Shown: one piece after another, positions 15,735 through 25,400 of the stretch | Layout: each line of letters opens with the position of its first letter | Position numbering within the stretch: the stretch's first letter is position 1 | Assembly: GCA_001595385.3 (NCBI GenBank) | Contig: LVEI03000001.1 | Span: forward strand, 1,145,501 to 1,209,500 | DNA length: 64,000 nt | From: Deltaproteobacteria bacterium GWC2_55_46 | Lineage (GTDB): Bacteria; Desulfobacterota; GWC2-55-46 | Direction of reading: 5' to 3' | Notes under the pieces: generated by a model | Seen by the model: the letters and a program-made list of their open reading frames with translations, nothing else | Database searches by the model: none | Told to the model about the DNA's origin: nothing | Made by a program: the position numbers and the translations under genes

Positions 15735-15833
15735 ATGCGCTTAAGGGCTCCTCTGATTCCTCTCTTTATTCTCTTCTCCGCCTTGCTTGCCCTTATACAA
15801 AAAGCAGGGCTGTCGCCAATTATGTCGAAATAG
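15735..15833 (+). CDS. Possible 32-residue hydrophobic peptide
   Basis: A short open frame (MRLRAPLIPLFILFSALLALIQKAG...) with a signal-peptide-like or single-TM profile sits in the otherwise empty 187-nt stretch between the YkuK-type gene and the flavin reductase. There is a weak GGAA upstream. It may equally be a decayed start of a secreted protein or no gene at all. Confidence 0.2.
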   Translation: MRLRAPLIPLFILFSALLALIQKAGLSPIMSK

Positions 15834-15864
15834 TCCTTAAAAGGCTTTGAAGGCAGGAACCGTT

Positions 15865-16344
15865 ATGTCGAGTGTAAAAGAAGAGATATCAAAGGCTCAG
15901 AGGTACATAGTCCACGGGGTCTATGTCATCAGCACCATCCACAACGGCCGTACCAACGCCCTCACCGCCGCATGGGTGGCCAGGGCCTCGTTCGTGCCGC
16001 CCCTTGTGACGATCGCCGTAGGCAAGGCCCGGTTCTCACATGACATGATAAGAGACTCCGGCGTCTTCGCGGTGCACATACTCGGCCCCGAAGATATAGA
16101 GACCGGCAAGCGCTTCGGCCTTAAGACCGGGAGAAAAACAGACAAGTTCGAGGGCCTTGACTATGAGACAAAGGTGACCGGCGCACCGGTGTTGAAAGAA
16201 TGTCTGGCCTGGCTCGACTGCAGGGTAGTCTCATACCACGACGCCGGCGACCACACCTTGTTCATCGGCGAGGTCCTGGACGCAGGCGTAAGAAGAGAAG
16301 GTGACAAACCGCTTCTTTACGAAAGGGGCAGCTTCTTCAAATAA
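15865..16344 (+). CDS. Flavin reductase-like FMN-binding protein
   Basis: 159 residues from the ATG at 15865, which has AGGA upstream; an in-frame TTG at 15847 adds six residues. It belongs to the flavin-reductase/FMN-binding split-barrel family: HGVYVISTIHNGRTNALTAAWVARASFVPPLVTIAVGK is the conserved FMN-binding face, followed by SGVFAVHILG and the GDHTLFIGEVLDAG strand. Members reduce free flavins with NAD(P)H or serve as FMN-containing electron carriers. Substrate and partner are not evident from the context; single-gene unit. Confidence 0.85.
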   Translation: MSSVKEEISKAQRYIVHGVYVISTIHNGRTNALTAAWVARASFVPPLVTIAVGKARFSHDMIRDSGVFAVHILGPEDIETGKRFGLKTGRKTDKFEGLDYETKVTGAPVLKECLAWLDCRVVSYHDAGDHTLFIGEVLDAGVRREGDKPLLYERGSFFK

Positions 16345-16412
16345 CTTCCAAAAGACGCCTGCCCATTCAAGGACTCATCCCTTTCCTCCGATCCTGCATA
16401 CCTCAAAATCTT

Positions 16413-16421
16413 TGCTACAAT
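16413..16421 (+). promoter_or_regulatory. Extended -10 element upstream of the exported protein gene
   Basis: TGC followed by TACAAT (16416-16421), about 29 nt ahead of the ATG at 16450; no clear -35. Confidence 0.35.
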
Positions 16422-16449
16422 TATATTAGTAAACACAGGAGGTCTACCA

Positions 16450-16902
16450 ATGAGCACGTTAAAGCGTATGCTTTTGCTATTGTTTTTCATGATGCTGCCC
16501 GCAGGCGCTAACGCCTATTATTTCGGCGGGCTCGACGACTACGCAGCGGGAGTGCCATCGCAGGAGCAGAAGCCCTCTTTCCTCGAGCAGTACGGGGGAC
16601 AGGTCTTCTACGAGACCCTCTACAGCGGCAGGTTCGGCACGCTGGACGTTGAAAACCATACCCTGATACTCGACTCCGAGGTGCCTGGCTTCCTGGGGCC
16701 TGAAGGTGTCTCAGTGCCGCTGGCCGTTAGCGATGAGGCTGCGGTCAACCTGTGCGAAAGCGGCGGGGAGTGCAGGAGCATCGGGACCGAAGGCTGGGAG
16801 AGCCTGGCATCGATACCTCAGGAGGAGCTTGCCGGAGCGAGAGTGGTCGTAATGGGCGATCCGGAGGACCCCGCAAGGATAATCTCGATTATAAAAAAGT
16901 GA
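16450..16902 (+). CDS. Hypothetical exported protein
   Basis: 150 residues, ATG preceded by AGGAGG. A signal peptide (KRMLLLLFFMMLPAGANA, cleavage near residue 22) directs it to the periplasm. The mature part begins YYFGGLDDYAAGVPSQEQ and contains two short beta-type halves with a Cys pair in NLCESGGECRS (Cys-X5-Cys, likely a disulfide). It ends VVVMGDPEDPARIISIIKK, which resembles a small OB- or SH3-like strand pair. No family recognised. The dispersed repeat element at 16931 follows it. Confidence 0.65.
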   Translation: MSTLKRMLLLLFFMMLPAGANAYYFGGLDDYAAGVPSQEQKPSFLEQYGGQVFYETLYSGRFGTLDVENHTLILDSEVPGFLGPEGVSVPLAVSDEAAVNLCESGGECRSIGTEGWESLASIPQEELAGARVVVMGDPEDPARIISIIKK

Positions 16903-16930
16903 CACCCGGCAGGGCTGAATTAGAAGGGTG

Positions 16931-17074
16931 TTGAAAAACAGCCTGCTAAGCAATCCAAGGACGGATTGCCAGATTGCGAGACTTGAAAAGTCGAGCAATT
17001 TGTAAGATTTGGACTGATTCACTCAGGCCAAATCATAGTTGAAAAAGTCCTGGACGGACTTTTTCAACATCCTG
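16931..17074. repeat. Composite repeat element with hairpin end
   Basis: Left end TTGAAAAACAGCCTGCTAAG and right end ...GGACTTTTTCAACATCCTG carry the same GAAAAAG / CAGCCTG words as the other dispersed copies. At 17038-17068 there is a perfect 13-bp stem (GTTGAAAAAGTCC / GGACTTTTTCAAC) with a 5-nt loop. Near-identical 10-11 bp direct repeats TTAGAAGG(G)TG flank the element at 16920 and 17075, compatible with a target-site duplication. The interior has a short imperfect palindrome around CAATCCAAGGACGGATTG. No protein encoded. Confidence 0.6.
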
Positions 17075-17105
17075 TTAGAAGGTGAACACATGGAAGGAGG
17101 TCTGT

Positions 17106-17645
17106 ATGGCCACTGAAAGAAAGCCGAAAGGCAAGATGGATACAGAGGCTGTAATGGAGGTCTACAAAAAGCTGGCAACTCCAGGCGCTCCGCACAAGCT
17201 GTTGGCGAGCATGTCTGGAAGCTGGACCACCAGGACCAGGGCATGGATGGAGCTCGGCAAGCCACCCGATGAATCGGCTGGCGTATGCGAGCAGAAGATG
17301 ATCCTCGGCGGACGCTTCCTGCTCCAGGAGTGCACCGGCGAGATGATGGGTGGCAAGTTCAACGGCATAGGCTACACCGGGTACGATAACCATACCAGGA
17401 AGTTTGTCTCTACCTGGATGGATTCCATGGGCACAGCCATCTATTTTTTCGAAGGGCCGGCGAGCGCCGACGGCAGGGGTTTTACGCAGAGGTGCCGTTA
17501 TGACGACCCCGTTAAAGGCCCGATGGAATGGCGTTCAGCATGCACTCTCGTAGATGAGACTACCATAGTCTTTGAGATGTACGGCACTGTCCTAGGCGGT
17601 ACAGAAGAGAAGATGATGGAGATGACATACACGCGGAAGGTATGA
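17106..17645 (+). CDS. DUF1579 family protein
   Basis: 179 residues from the ATG at 17106, preceded by GGAAGGAGG; a GTG at 17082 would place the Shine-Dalgarno inside the gene. The sequence has the DUF1579 pattern: HKLLASMSGSWTTRTRAWME, then GGRFLLQECTGEMMGGKFNGIGYTGYDNHTRKFVSTWMDSMGTAIY, then MEWRSACTLVDETTIVFEMYG and the end MMEMTYTRKV. It is a lipocalin-like beta-barrel of unknown function. No signal peptide. It lies right after the repeat element, and its promoter must be within or near it. Confidence 0.82.
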   Translation: MATERKPKGKMDTEAVMEVYKKLATPGAPHKLLASMSGSWTTRTRAWMELGKPPDESAGVCEQKMILGGRFLLQECTGEMMGGKFNGIGYTGYDNHTRKFVSTWMDSMGTAIYFFEGPASADGRGFTQRCRYDDPVKGPMEWRSACTLVDETTIVFEMYGTVLGGTEEKMMEMTYTRKV

Positions 17646-17705
17646 CGGAGGGCTGTCGAGGCCGCCATATCTGGAGATGTTTGCAAAGGTGGCGGGCAGA
17701 GGCAG

Positions 17706-17732
17706 GCTGTCCAGTGCTTTTTCAGTAGCCTG

Positions 17733-17735
<3 letters not shown>
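17706..17735 (-). repeat. Remnant of the dispersed repeat end at the ligA stop
   Basis: On the minus strand the ligA stop TAG is followed by CAGGCTACTGAAAAAGC, the conserved end of the repeat, and then by a short partner (ACAGCCT), allowing a small AGGCT/AGCCT hairpin. Only the end of the element seems to remain. Confidence 0.5.
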
Positions 17736-19937
<2,202 letters not shown>

Positions 19938-20023
19938 TTATGCTTTCGGGTTGCTTTTCGCGCCCCCGGGGTGTTATAGTTCCTTTATCCTCAGGCTATC
20001 TCCCCCCCCTGAAAATTTATTCC

Positions 20024-20052
20024 TTGACAAATAAGGCGAAATACTTTAAATT
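20024..20052 (+). promoter_or_regulatory. Sigma-70 promoter of rplM-rpsI
   Basis: Consensus TTGACA at 20024-20029, 17 nt, TAAATT at 20047-20052, in an AT-rich patch 32 nt before the rplM start. Confidence 0.65.
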
Positions 20053-20083
20053 TTAAAATTCAAAATAATGTCGGGGTTTACAG

Positions 20084-20515
20084 ATGAAGACTTTTATTCC
20101 CAAAGTAGACGCTAATGCGAAGAAGTGGTATCTTGTTGACGCGAAGGGGCAGACCCTCGGAAGGCTTGCCGCCAGCATTGCCACCGTATTGAGGGGCAAG
20201 CACAAGCCCACTTTCACTCCTCATATCGACACCGGTGACTTCGTCGTTGTCATCAACGCCGAGAAGGTCGGCGTGACCGGCCAGAAGATGACCGACAAGA
20301 TATATTATCACCACAGCATGTATCCGGGCGGGCTCAAGTCGGTGCCCTTAAGCAAGATCATGTCCGAAAAGCCGGAGGAGGCCATTAAAAAGGCCGTATG
20401 GGGCATGCTTCCGAAAGGCCCACTCGGCAGGGACATGCTGAAGAAGCTCAAGGTATATGCCGGGGAGAACCACCCCCACCAGGCCCAGGGGCCCGCTGCC
20501 CTGGCCTTTAAATAA
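20084..20515 (+). CDS. rplM: 50S ribosomal protein L13
   Basis: 143 residues, the normal size. L13 binds 23S rRNA early in 50S assembly. Features: [41 protein letters not shown], then [32 protein letters not shown], then [32 protein letters not shown]. It is followed after 26 nt by rpsI, the universal rplM-rpsI pair, behind a consensus promoter. Confidence 0.98.
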   Translation: MKTFIPKVDANAKKWYLVDAKGQTLGRLAASIATVLRGKHKPTFTPHIDTGDFVVVINAEKVGVTGQKMTDKIYYHHSMYPGGLKSVPLSKIMSEKPEEAIKKAVWGMLPKGPLGRDMLKKLKVYAGENHPHQAQGPAALAFK

Positions 20516-20541
20516 CAGTTTTTATTCTTGGGAGAAGGTAA

Positions 20542-20931
20542 ATGGCAGACATATTCAGCGCTGTAGGAAGACGCAAGACCTCTGTAGCGAGGGTCCGGCT
20601 CCTTACCGGGGCAGGCGATATAACCGTAAACAGGAAGGCCGTGGCCGAGTTCTTCAGCCGTGACACGCTGAGGAGCATCGTAAAGCAGCCCCTTGAGCTT
20701 ACCAGCACCTCCGGCAAATTCAGCGTCATCGCCAATGTCGCTGGCGGCGGCGAGAGCGGCCAGGCCGGCGCCGTAAGGCACGGCATCGCCAGGGCGCTTT
20801 GCCTCGCGGACAGCTCCTTCAGGGGCGTACTCAAGAAGGCGGGGCTCATCACCAGGGACCCGAGGATGAAGGAAAGAAAGAAGTACGGACAGAAGGGCGC
20901 CAGGAAGAGGTTCCAGTTCTCCAAGAGGTAA
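20542..20931 (+). CDS. rpsI: 30S ribosomal protein S9
   Basis: 129 residues. S9 sits in the 30S head, and its C-terminal KR tail reaches the P-site tRNA. The ends are diagnostic: [26 protein letters not shown] at the start and [21 protein letters not shown] at the end. The middle carries [28 protein letters not shown] Shine-Dalgarno precedes the ATG. Cotranscribed with rplM; a strong terminator follows. Confidence 0.98.
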   Translation: MADIFSAVGRRKTSVARVRLLTGAGDITVNRKAVAEFFSRDTLRSIVKQPLELTSTSGKFSVIANVAGGGESGQAGAVRHGIARALCLADSSFRGVLKKAGLITRDPRMKERKKYGQKGARKRFQFSKR

Positions 20932-20950
20932 TCTCTGGGATCGTTTTCTC

Positions 20951-20981
20951 AAGGGGAAGGCCGCTGGCCTTCCCCTTTTTT
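20951..20981 (+). terminator. Rho-independent terminator of rplM-rpsI
   Basis: Perfect 12-bp stem AAGGGGAAGGCC / GGCCTTCCCCTT with a 3-nt loop and a T-run, 20 nt after the rpsI stop. Confidence 0.92.
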
Positions 20982-21019
20982 ATTATCAGCTCAAATTCCG
21001 TTTTTTAAGGATGACGTAA

Positions 21020-22045
21020 ATGAAAGTCGCGATCTTTGGGGCAAGCGGTTATACCGGGCTCGAGCTTTTAAGGATCCTCGCTACACATAAGGACGCTCGG
21101 GTCATCGAGGCCACCTCCAGGCAGTACAAGGGTAAGCCGATCCCGGAGGTCTTCCCGGCGCTCCGTGGCTTCTACGACCACCTCGCCTTCAGCGACCCTG
21201 AGGACGTAAGGACGGTAGAGGCCGATATCGCCTTCAGCGCCCTGCCCCACGGGGCATCCCAGGAGATAGTGCCTGAGCTCCTTAAGCGATGCCGGGTCAT
21301 CGACCTGAGCGCGGACTTTCGCCTGCGCGACCCAAAGGTCTACTCAGCCTGGTATGGCGAGCACCTCTCGGCTGGGCTTCTTTCGACTGCCGTCTACGGC
21401 CTCCCCGAGCTCTACAGGGAGAAGATAAAGGGCGCGCAACTTGTAGCCAACCCCGGCTGCTATCCCACGAGCGCGATACTCGCGCTCGCGCCTCTGGCCA
21501 GGAAGGGGCTTATCGTCGAAGGGTCGGTCATAATCGATTCAAAGAGCGGGGTGTCGGGCGCTGGCAGGGGCGCGAATACAGATACCTCTTACGTTGAAGT
21601 CGCGGGCGCCTTCAAGGCTTACAAGGTGGGCTGCCACAGGCATACCCCGGAGATAGAACAGGAGCTTTCGGCCGCAGCCGGCATGAGTCTTGGCGTGCGT
21701 TTCACCCCGCATCTCCTGCCAGTGTCTCGCGGCATACTCACGACGGCTTATGCCGATATTAAAGAGGCGCTCCCGTCAAGCGGCCTTCATGCCCTCTACA
21801 GTGATTTCTACTCTGGCGAGAGGTTTGTAAGGCTGCTGCCCGATGGCAAGTTCCCGGACATAAGCCATGTGCGCGGGTCGAACTTCTGCGACCTGGGCCT
21901 TTTTGTGGAGGGTAAACGGGTGATAGCCGTCTCGGCCATAGATAACCTCGTGAAGGGCGCTTCAGGCCAGGCCGTACAGAACATGAACATCATGCTCGGC
22001 CTGCAAGAAGATACCGCTCTCCTCACCCCGCCCCTTTCGGTCTGA
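21020..22045 (+). CDS. argC: N-acetyl-gamma-glutamyl-phosphate reductase
   Basis: 341 residues. ArgC reduces N-acetylglutamyl phosphate with NADPH in arginine synthesis. The N-terminal nucleotide-binding loop is [19 protein letters not shown]; the catalytic Cys lies in [15 protein letters not shown] (near residue 147), and the second catalytic His is in [14 protein letters not shown]-terminal family sequence [40 protein letters not shown] is complete. The start ATG is close behind the rpsI terminator; the linkage rplM-rpsI-argC is common in Deltaproteobacteria-type genomes. No other arg gene adjoins. Confidence 0.96.
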   Translation: MKVAIFGASGYTGLELLRILATHKDARVIEATSRQYKGKPIPEVFPALRGFYDHLAFSDPEDVRTVEADIAFSALPHGASQEIVPELLKRCRVIDLSADFRLRDPKVYSAWYGEHLSAGLLSTAVYGLPELYREKIKGAQLVANPGCYPTSAILALAPLARKGLIVEGSVIIDSKSGVSGAGRGANTDTSYVEVAGAFKAYKVGCHRHTPEIEQELSAAAGMSLGVRFTPHLLPVSRGILTTAYADIKEALPSSGLHALYSDFYSGERFVRLLPDGKFPDISHVRGSNFCDLGLFVEGKRVIAVSAIDNLVKGASGQAVQNMNIMLGLQEDTALLTPPLSV

Positions 22046-22056
22046 GAGGCCAGGAA

Positions 22057-22092
22057 ATAAAAAAGGCCCTGCATGAATATGCAGGGCCTTGA
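22057..22092. terminator. Terminator between convergent argC and the 22107 gene
   Basis: Perfect 12-bp stem AAGGCCCTGCAT / ATGCAGGGCCTT with a GAAT loop. The A-run to its left gives a good T-tract for the minus-strand gene; on the plus strand the T-tract is poor but the hairpin may serve both. Confidence 0.8.
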
Positions 22093-22106
22093 CTGTTGGA
22101 TTATTT

Positions 22107-22490
22107 TTAGAACCTGAGCCTTACCAGTTCTATCTTTTCTATTTCCTCTACCTCGTTTAACTTCTCATCGTATATCTTCTCGGTTGAGATAGTAGGCAGC
22201 CCGAAACTGACACCATCCTTATCCACCTCGGCAGCAGCCGTCACCATCGTGCTCATGGTCATCCCATAGGCCGCTCCCGCGAGTATACCGACAGCCGCGC
22301 CGGTAGGGATATATTCTATGTGGTCATCCGGATTGTCTGTAAGAAAAAGGACCGCCGTGCCAAGAAGGGCTCCGATAAGGCCGCCGTACAGAGAGTCCCT
22401 GAGCGTCCTTTGCATCATATCCTCTGCCATCGCAGAGGTCGCTGAGGCGAAGAAGGCGGTTAGCAGGATTATACAGGTTATCTTCTTCAT
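22107..22490 (-). CDS. Hypothetical exported glycine-rich membrane protein
   Basis: 127 residues. A signal peptide (KKITCIILLTAFFASATSAMA, cleavage near residue 22) is followed by two hydrophobic glycine-rich segments (LYGGLIGALLGTAVLFL and AAVGILAGAAYGMTMSTMV) of glycine-zipper character, separated by TDNPDDHIEYIPTG. The C-terminus is acidic and ends VRLRF. The pattern suggests a small envelope protein that inserts in a membrane. No named family recognised. Convergent with argC. Confidence 0.65.
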   Translation of the reverse strand: MKKITCIILLTAFFASATSAMAEDMMQRTLRDSLYGGLIGALLGTAVLFLTDNPDDHIEYIPTGAAVGILAGAAYGMTMSTMVTAAAEVDKDGVSFGLPTISTEKIYDEKLNEVEEIEKIELVRLRF

Positions 22491-22722
22491 TTTCCGCAGA
22501 GCCCTTTCATATGAACTCTCAGCAGCAGAAAAACTATCAAAAATGTTACTCCATAATACAGTATTCAGCCGATTTTTGTCAAGGGACTTAAGTCACAACT
22601 CGCGCCGTATCTGGTGTATAATATGCGCTCAACCGATGGTTACGCTGCCGGCCTTCGACAGGCAGTCTTAAAAAAGCTAATAATTACAAGATGTTACACT
22701 GCCAGGGACAAGCGCCGCAAAC

Positions 22723-22750
22723 TTGACAGAAGTTCATTAGAAGATATACT
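22723..22750 (+). promoter_or_regulatory. Sigma-70 promoter of the DUF948-YtxH pair
   Basis: TTGACA at 22723-22728, 16 nt, TATACT at 22745-22750, followed by a strong AGGGAGGGGAG Shine-Dalgarno next to the ATG at 22768. The remaining part of 22491-22722 has no gene that I can support. Confidence 0.65.
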
Positions 22751-22767
22751 GAAAACAGGGAGGGGAG

Positions 22768-23157
22768 ATGACGATTACGGCTGATATTTACGATCTGGCG
22801 ATTTTTCTGATAGGTTTAGGAGTTTTTATTTTCGCAGTAGCCTTCATCCCCGCATTGTTACAGCTTAAAAAGACCTTCAAGGCCGTTGAGGAGCTCTCGG
22901 TCGAAACCCGAAAGACCGTCGAGATAATAAACTTTATCGGGAAGAAGGCTCAGGAGGAGACCGCCAATATCGAAGAGCTTTTGGCCCGGGTAAGGGAATT
23001 GGGCTTTAAGGTCACCGACATGGGCAACCTCGTGGTCGACAACATACGCGCTCCAATAATCGGCATATTGAGCCTGCTTTTCGGAGCAGAAGAGGGATTC
23101 AAAAGGTTCTTCCACCGGAAAGACAAAAAAGGAGGTGGCACAGATGAACAGCTCTAA
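22768..23157 (+). CDS. DUF948 domain membrane protein
   Basis: 129 residues: one N-terminal TM helix (LAIFLIGLGVFIFAVAFIPALLQL, about residues 11-34), then a long coiled-coil (LKKTFKAVEELSVETRKTVEIINFIGKKAQEETANIEELLARVRELG), then a short C-terminal segment. This is the DUF948 plan, usually paired with a YtxH gene as here. Such pairs are linked to envelope or general stress in Gram-positives; the role in this organism is unknown. The reading frame overlaps the start of the YtxH gene. Confidence 0.82.
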   Translation: MTITADIYDLAIFLIGLGVFIFAVAFIPALLQLKKTFKAVEELSVETRKTVEIINFIGKKAQEETANIEELLARVRELGFKVTDMGNLVVDNIRAPIIGILSLLFGAEEGFKRFFHRKDKKGGGTDEQL

Positions 23158-23437
23158 AAACGTTGCCATTGCTTTCCTTATAGGCGGTGCGATAGGCGCT
23201 GGGGTCGCCCTTCTTTTCGCCCCGGCTTCAGGGATCGAGACCAGGAAAAGGATAAAGGACGGCTTCGATGACGCAGGCGATTGGGCCAGGGACAGGTACC
23301 AGGACACAAGATATAAAGTGAATGATTCGACCGACAGGGTAAAACAGTTCGTGGGCGACAAGAAAGACGACCTGCAAGCGGCTTTCGAGGCCGGCAGGGA
23401 GGCCTTTCTTAAAGGTAAAGAAAGGCTCGCGAGGTAA
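23144..23437 (+). CDS. YtxH domain protein
   Basis: 97 residues from the ATG at 23144, with GGAGG at 23131-23135. The N-terminal TM helix with glycine-rich AIAFLIGGAIGAGVALLFAPASGIETRKRIKDG is the YtxH signature; the rest is a charged amphipathic helix (DRVKQFVGDKKDDLQAAFEAGREAFLKGKERLA). It overlaps the DUF948 gene by 14 nt and is presumably translated from the same mRNA. Membrane-anchored helix protein of unknown function. Confidence 0.85.
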   Translation: MNSSKNVAIAFLIGGAIGAGVALLFAPASGIETRKRIKDGFDDAGDWARDRYQDTRYKVNDSTDRVKQFVGDKKDDLQAAFEAGREAFLKGKERLAR

Positions 23438-23452
23438 AATATCTTAAAGACC

Positions 23453-23501
23453 GGCCTGTGCCGTCTGTGAGGGCCAAGTGGCTACACAGACCGCACCGGC
23501 C
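23453..23501 (+). terminator. Long three-part hairpin after ytxH (terminator or structured RNA)
   Basis: Nested stems: GGCCTGTGC / GCACCGGCC (one mismatch), then GTCTGTG / CACAGAC, then GCCA / TGGC around a tiny loop. About 49 nt in total. No T-run follows directly, so a rho-independent terminator is not certain. Confidence 0.45.
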
Positions 23502-23601
23502 TGAATCTTATAATATCAATTATTCGCGTAACCCCGCCTCCGGTATGATACCCCGCCTGCCTTGACTTTTTCTCTTATACCTTTTTGAGGAGTTATGTTG
23601 A

Positions 23602-24702
23602 ATGGCCGATGAGAAAGTAACATTGAGTGTTTTTACCGCCGACGTGGGCGGCTTTGTCGGCCATGTCAGCAGCCATCCGGAAGTGCTTGATACCGCTAAA
23701 GAAAGGCTGTACACGGCCGGCACCAAAGGAAAGATATCCGATTTCCATATCTTAAGATGCGGCGACGACATAAACCTTGTCATCACTCATTTAAGAGGGA
23801 CCGACGACAGGGAGATACATGCCCTTGCCTGGGATACGTTCCTTGCCTGCAGGGAGACTGCGGAAGAGCTCAAGCTCTATGGCGCGAAAAGGGGGATGCT
23901 CGAGGACTTTACCGGGAACATAAAGTGCATGGGCCCTGGCGCGGCAGAGATCGAGTTCGCCGAACGCACAAGCGAGCCCGTACTCGTCTTTCTCTCCAAC
24001 AAGACCTCTGTCGGCTCATGGAACCTCGCCCTCTACAAGATCTTCGCAGACCCGTTCAACACATCAGGGCTTGTCTCCGACGCGGCCATGCTCAATGGGT
24101 TCACCTTCAGGTTGCTCGATATCAGGGAAGAGCGGACGGTTGAGATCTCAACACCCGAAGAGCTGCACATACTCCTTGCGCTCGCCGGCTCCACGTCGAG
24201 GTACATTATCACCTCGGTCTCGAGGCGCTCGGACGGGGAGATAGCAGCCGCCATCTCATCCGAAAAATACGACGTCTTGGCCGGCAAGATAGGCGCCAGA
24301 TGCGAACCGGCCATGCTGGTGCGCTGCCAGAGCGGGTTCCCGGCTGTGGGAGAGGTCATGGAGGCGTTCACGCTGCCTTACCTTGTATCCGGCTGGATGA
24401 GGTACTCCCATATCGGCCCCTTGATGCCGGTCCCTTTTTACGAGGCGAACCCGACGAGGTTCGACGGCCCTCCCAGGGTCATATCAGCCGGGTTTCAGAT
24501 ATCGGGCTCCAGGCTCATAGGCCCGCACGACATGTTCGACGACCCGAGCTTTGACGAGGCCAGAAGGCTTGCCAACAAGTCTACAGAGTACCTGCGCAGG
24601 CATGGCCCTTTCCAGCCTCACAGGCTCCCGGAGGGGGAAGCGGAGTACTCCTTGCTGCCGATAATCCTCGATAAGATAAAAGACAGGTTCAGGAAGGTCT
24701 AA
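23602..24702 (+). CDS. Fructose-1,6-bisphosphate aldolase/phosphatase family protein, catalytic residues substituted
   Basis: 366 residues, colinear with the archaeal/thermophile FBP aldolase/phosphatase (class V FBPase), which makes fructose-6-P from triose phosphates in gluconeogenesis. Conserved: ADVGGFVGH (Asp14, His21), CGDDINL (Asp55, Asp56), FADPFNT, RCQSGFPAVGE, GWMRYSHIGPLMPV, TRFDGPPR, and the C-terminal RRHGPFQPHRLPEGEAEYS. In typical members the aldolase Tyr and Schiff-base Lys lie in an AGKYVGKDDP-type motif; here the aligned residues 228-236 read AGKIGARCEP, so Tyr is Ile230, Lys is Arg233 and the next two Asp are Cys/Glu. The ADKTEPG and AGQD metal-site motifs read SNKTSVG and AKRG. 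The ATG has GAGGAG upstream. Confidence 0.85.
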   Translation: MADEKVTLSVFTADVGGFVGHVSSHPEVLDTAKERLYTAGTKGKISDFHILRCGDDINLVITHLRGTDDREIHALAWDTFLACRETAEELKLYGAKRGMLEDFTGNIKCMGPGAAEIEFAERTSEPVLVFLSNKTSVGSWNLALYKIFADPFNTSGLVSDAAMLNGFTFRLLDIREERTVEISTPEELHILLALAGSTSRYIITSVSRRSDGEIAAAISSEKYDVLAGKIGARCEPAMLVRCQSGFPAVGEVMEAFTLPYLVSGWMRYSHIGPLMPVPFYEANPTRFDGPPRVISAGFQISGSRLIGPHDMFDDPSFDEARRLANKSTEYLRRHGPFQPHRLPEGEAEYSLLPIILDKIKDRFRKV

Positions 24703-24824
24703 GCGGTCCTTTTCAGACCCGCGCCCCTCTATCCCTTCGCATCTTTCGCCTTCATCACGATTTTAAAAGAGACGGACAGGCAAAATAATTGATATAATAA
24801 AAATATGAAGGGAGGCGCTTTCCT

Positions 24825-25361
24825 ATGCCAAAAAAAACAGGCAAAGCGACGTTGCAGAAGGGCGCCCACATATTTAAAAGAAAGGCTCTCGACCCTGGCG
24901 GGGACCCGTACCTTAACAAGGAGGCCCCCGAAGATATGGCGCTCTGCGGAAGATGCGGTGCCGTATACCATGGAAAAAGATGGTATCAGAGGCATGAGCT
25001 TCCCCCGACGCTTGTCGAGAGGCCCAATACAGAGACCGTCTTCTGCCCCGGCTGCCAGAAGACGAGGGATAAATACCCTGAGGGCTATCTCACGATAGAG
25101 GGGAAGTTCGTAGAGGCGCACGCAGATGAGATAGTCGGCCTCATAAACAGCAAGGAAGAGAGGCAGTCCTCGATCAACCCGCTTGAGCAGGTAATGGAAA
25201 TAAAACGCTTTGACGGACGGATCGAGGTAAAGACGACCACTGGAAAACTCGCCCAGCGCATAGGCCGGATACTCCAGAAGACCTATGACGGCGAGATAAC
25301 TTATAAATGGAGCGTGGATACAAAGCTCGCCAGGGTAGTCTGGAAGAGAGACGAGCTTTAA
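24825..25361 (+). CDS. BCAM0308/NMD3-like zinc-ribbon protein
   Basis: 178 residues. A lysine-rich start (PKKTGKATLQKGAHIFKRKALDPGGDPY) precedes a C4 zinc ribbon: CGRCGAVYHGKRW and, 40 residues on, CPGCQKTRDKYPEGYL. The C-terminal half (FDGRIEVKTTTGKLAQRIGRILQKTYDGEITYKWS) has an alpha/beta pattern shared with NMD3-like proteins. This matches the BCAM0308 family by pattern; its role is unknown, with RNA or ribosome binding suggested by the NMD3 relation. A TATAAT at 24793 lies upstream. Next gene is amrS. Confidence 0.7.
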   Translation: MPKKTGKATLQKGAHIFKRKALDPGGDPYLNKEAPEDMALCGRCGAVYHGKRWYQRHELPPTLVERPNTETVFCPGCQKTRDKYPEGYLTIEGKFVEAHADEIVGLINSKEERQSSINPLEQVMEIKRFDGRIEVKTTTGKLAQRIGRILQKTYDGEITYKWSVDTKLARVVWKRDEL

Positions 25362-25400
25362 GACGCGAAGCCCCAGGAAAGGTATTCAGCCGTAAAAAAG

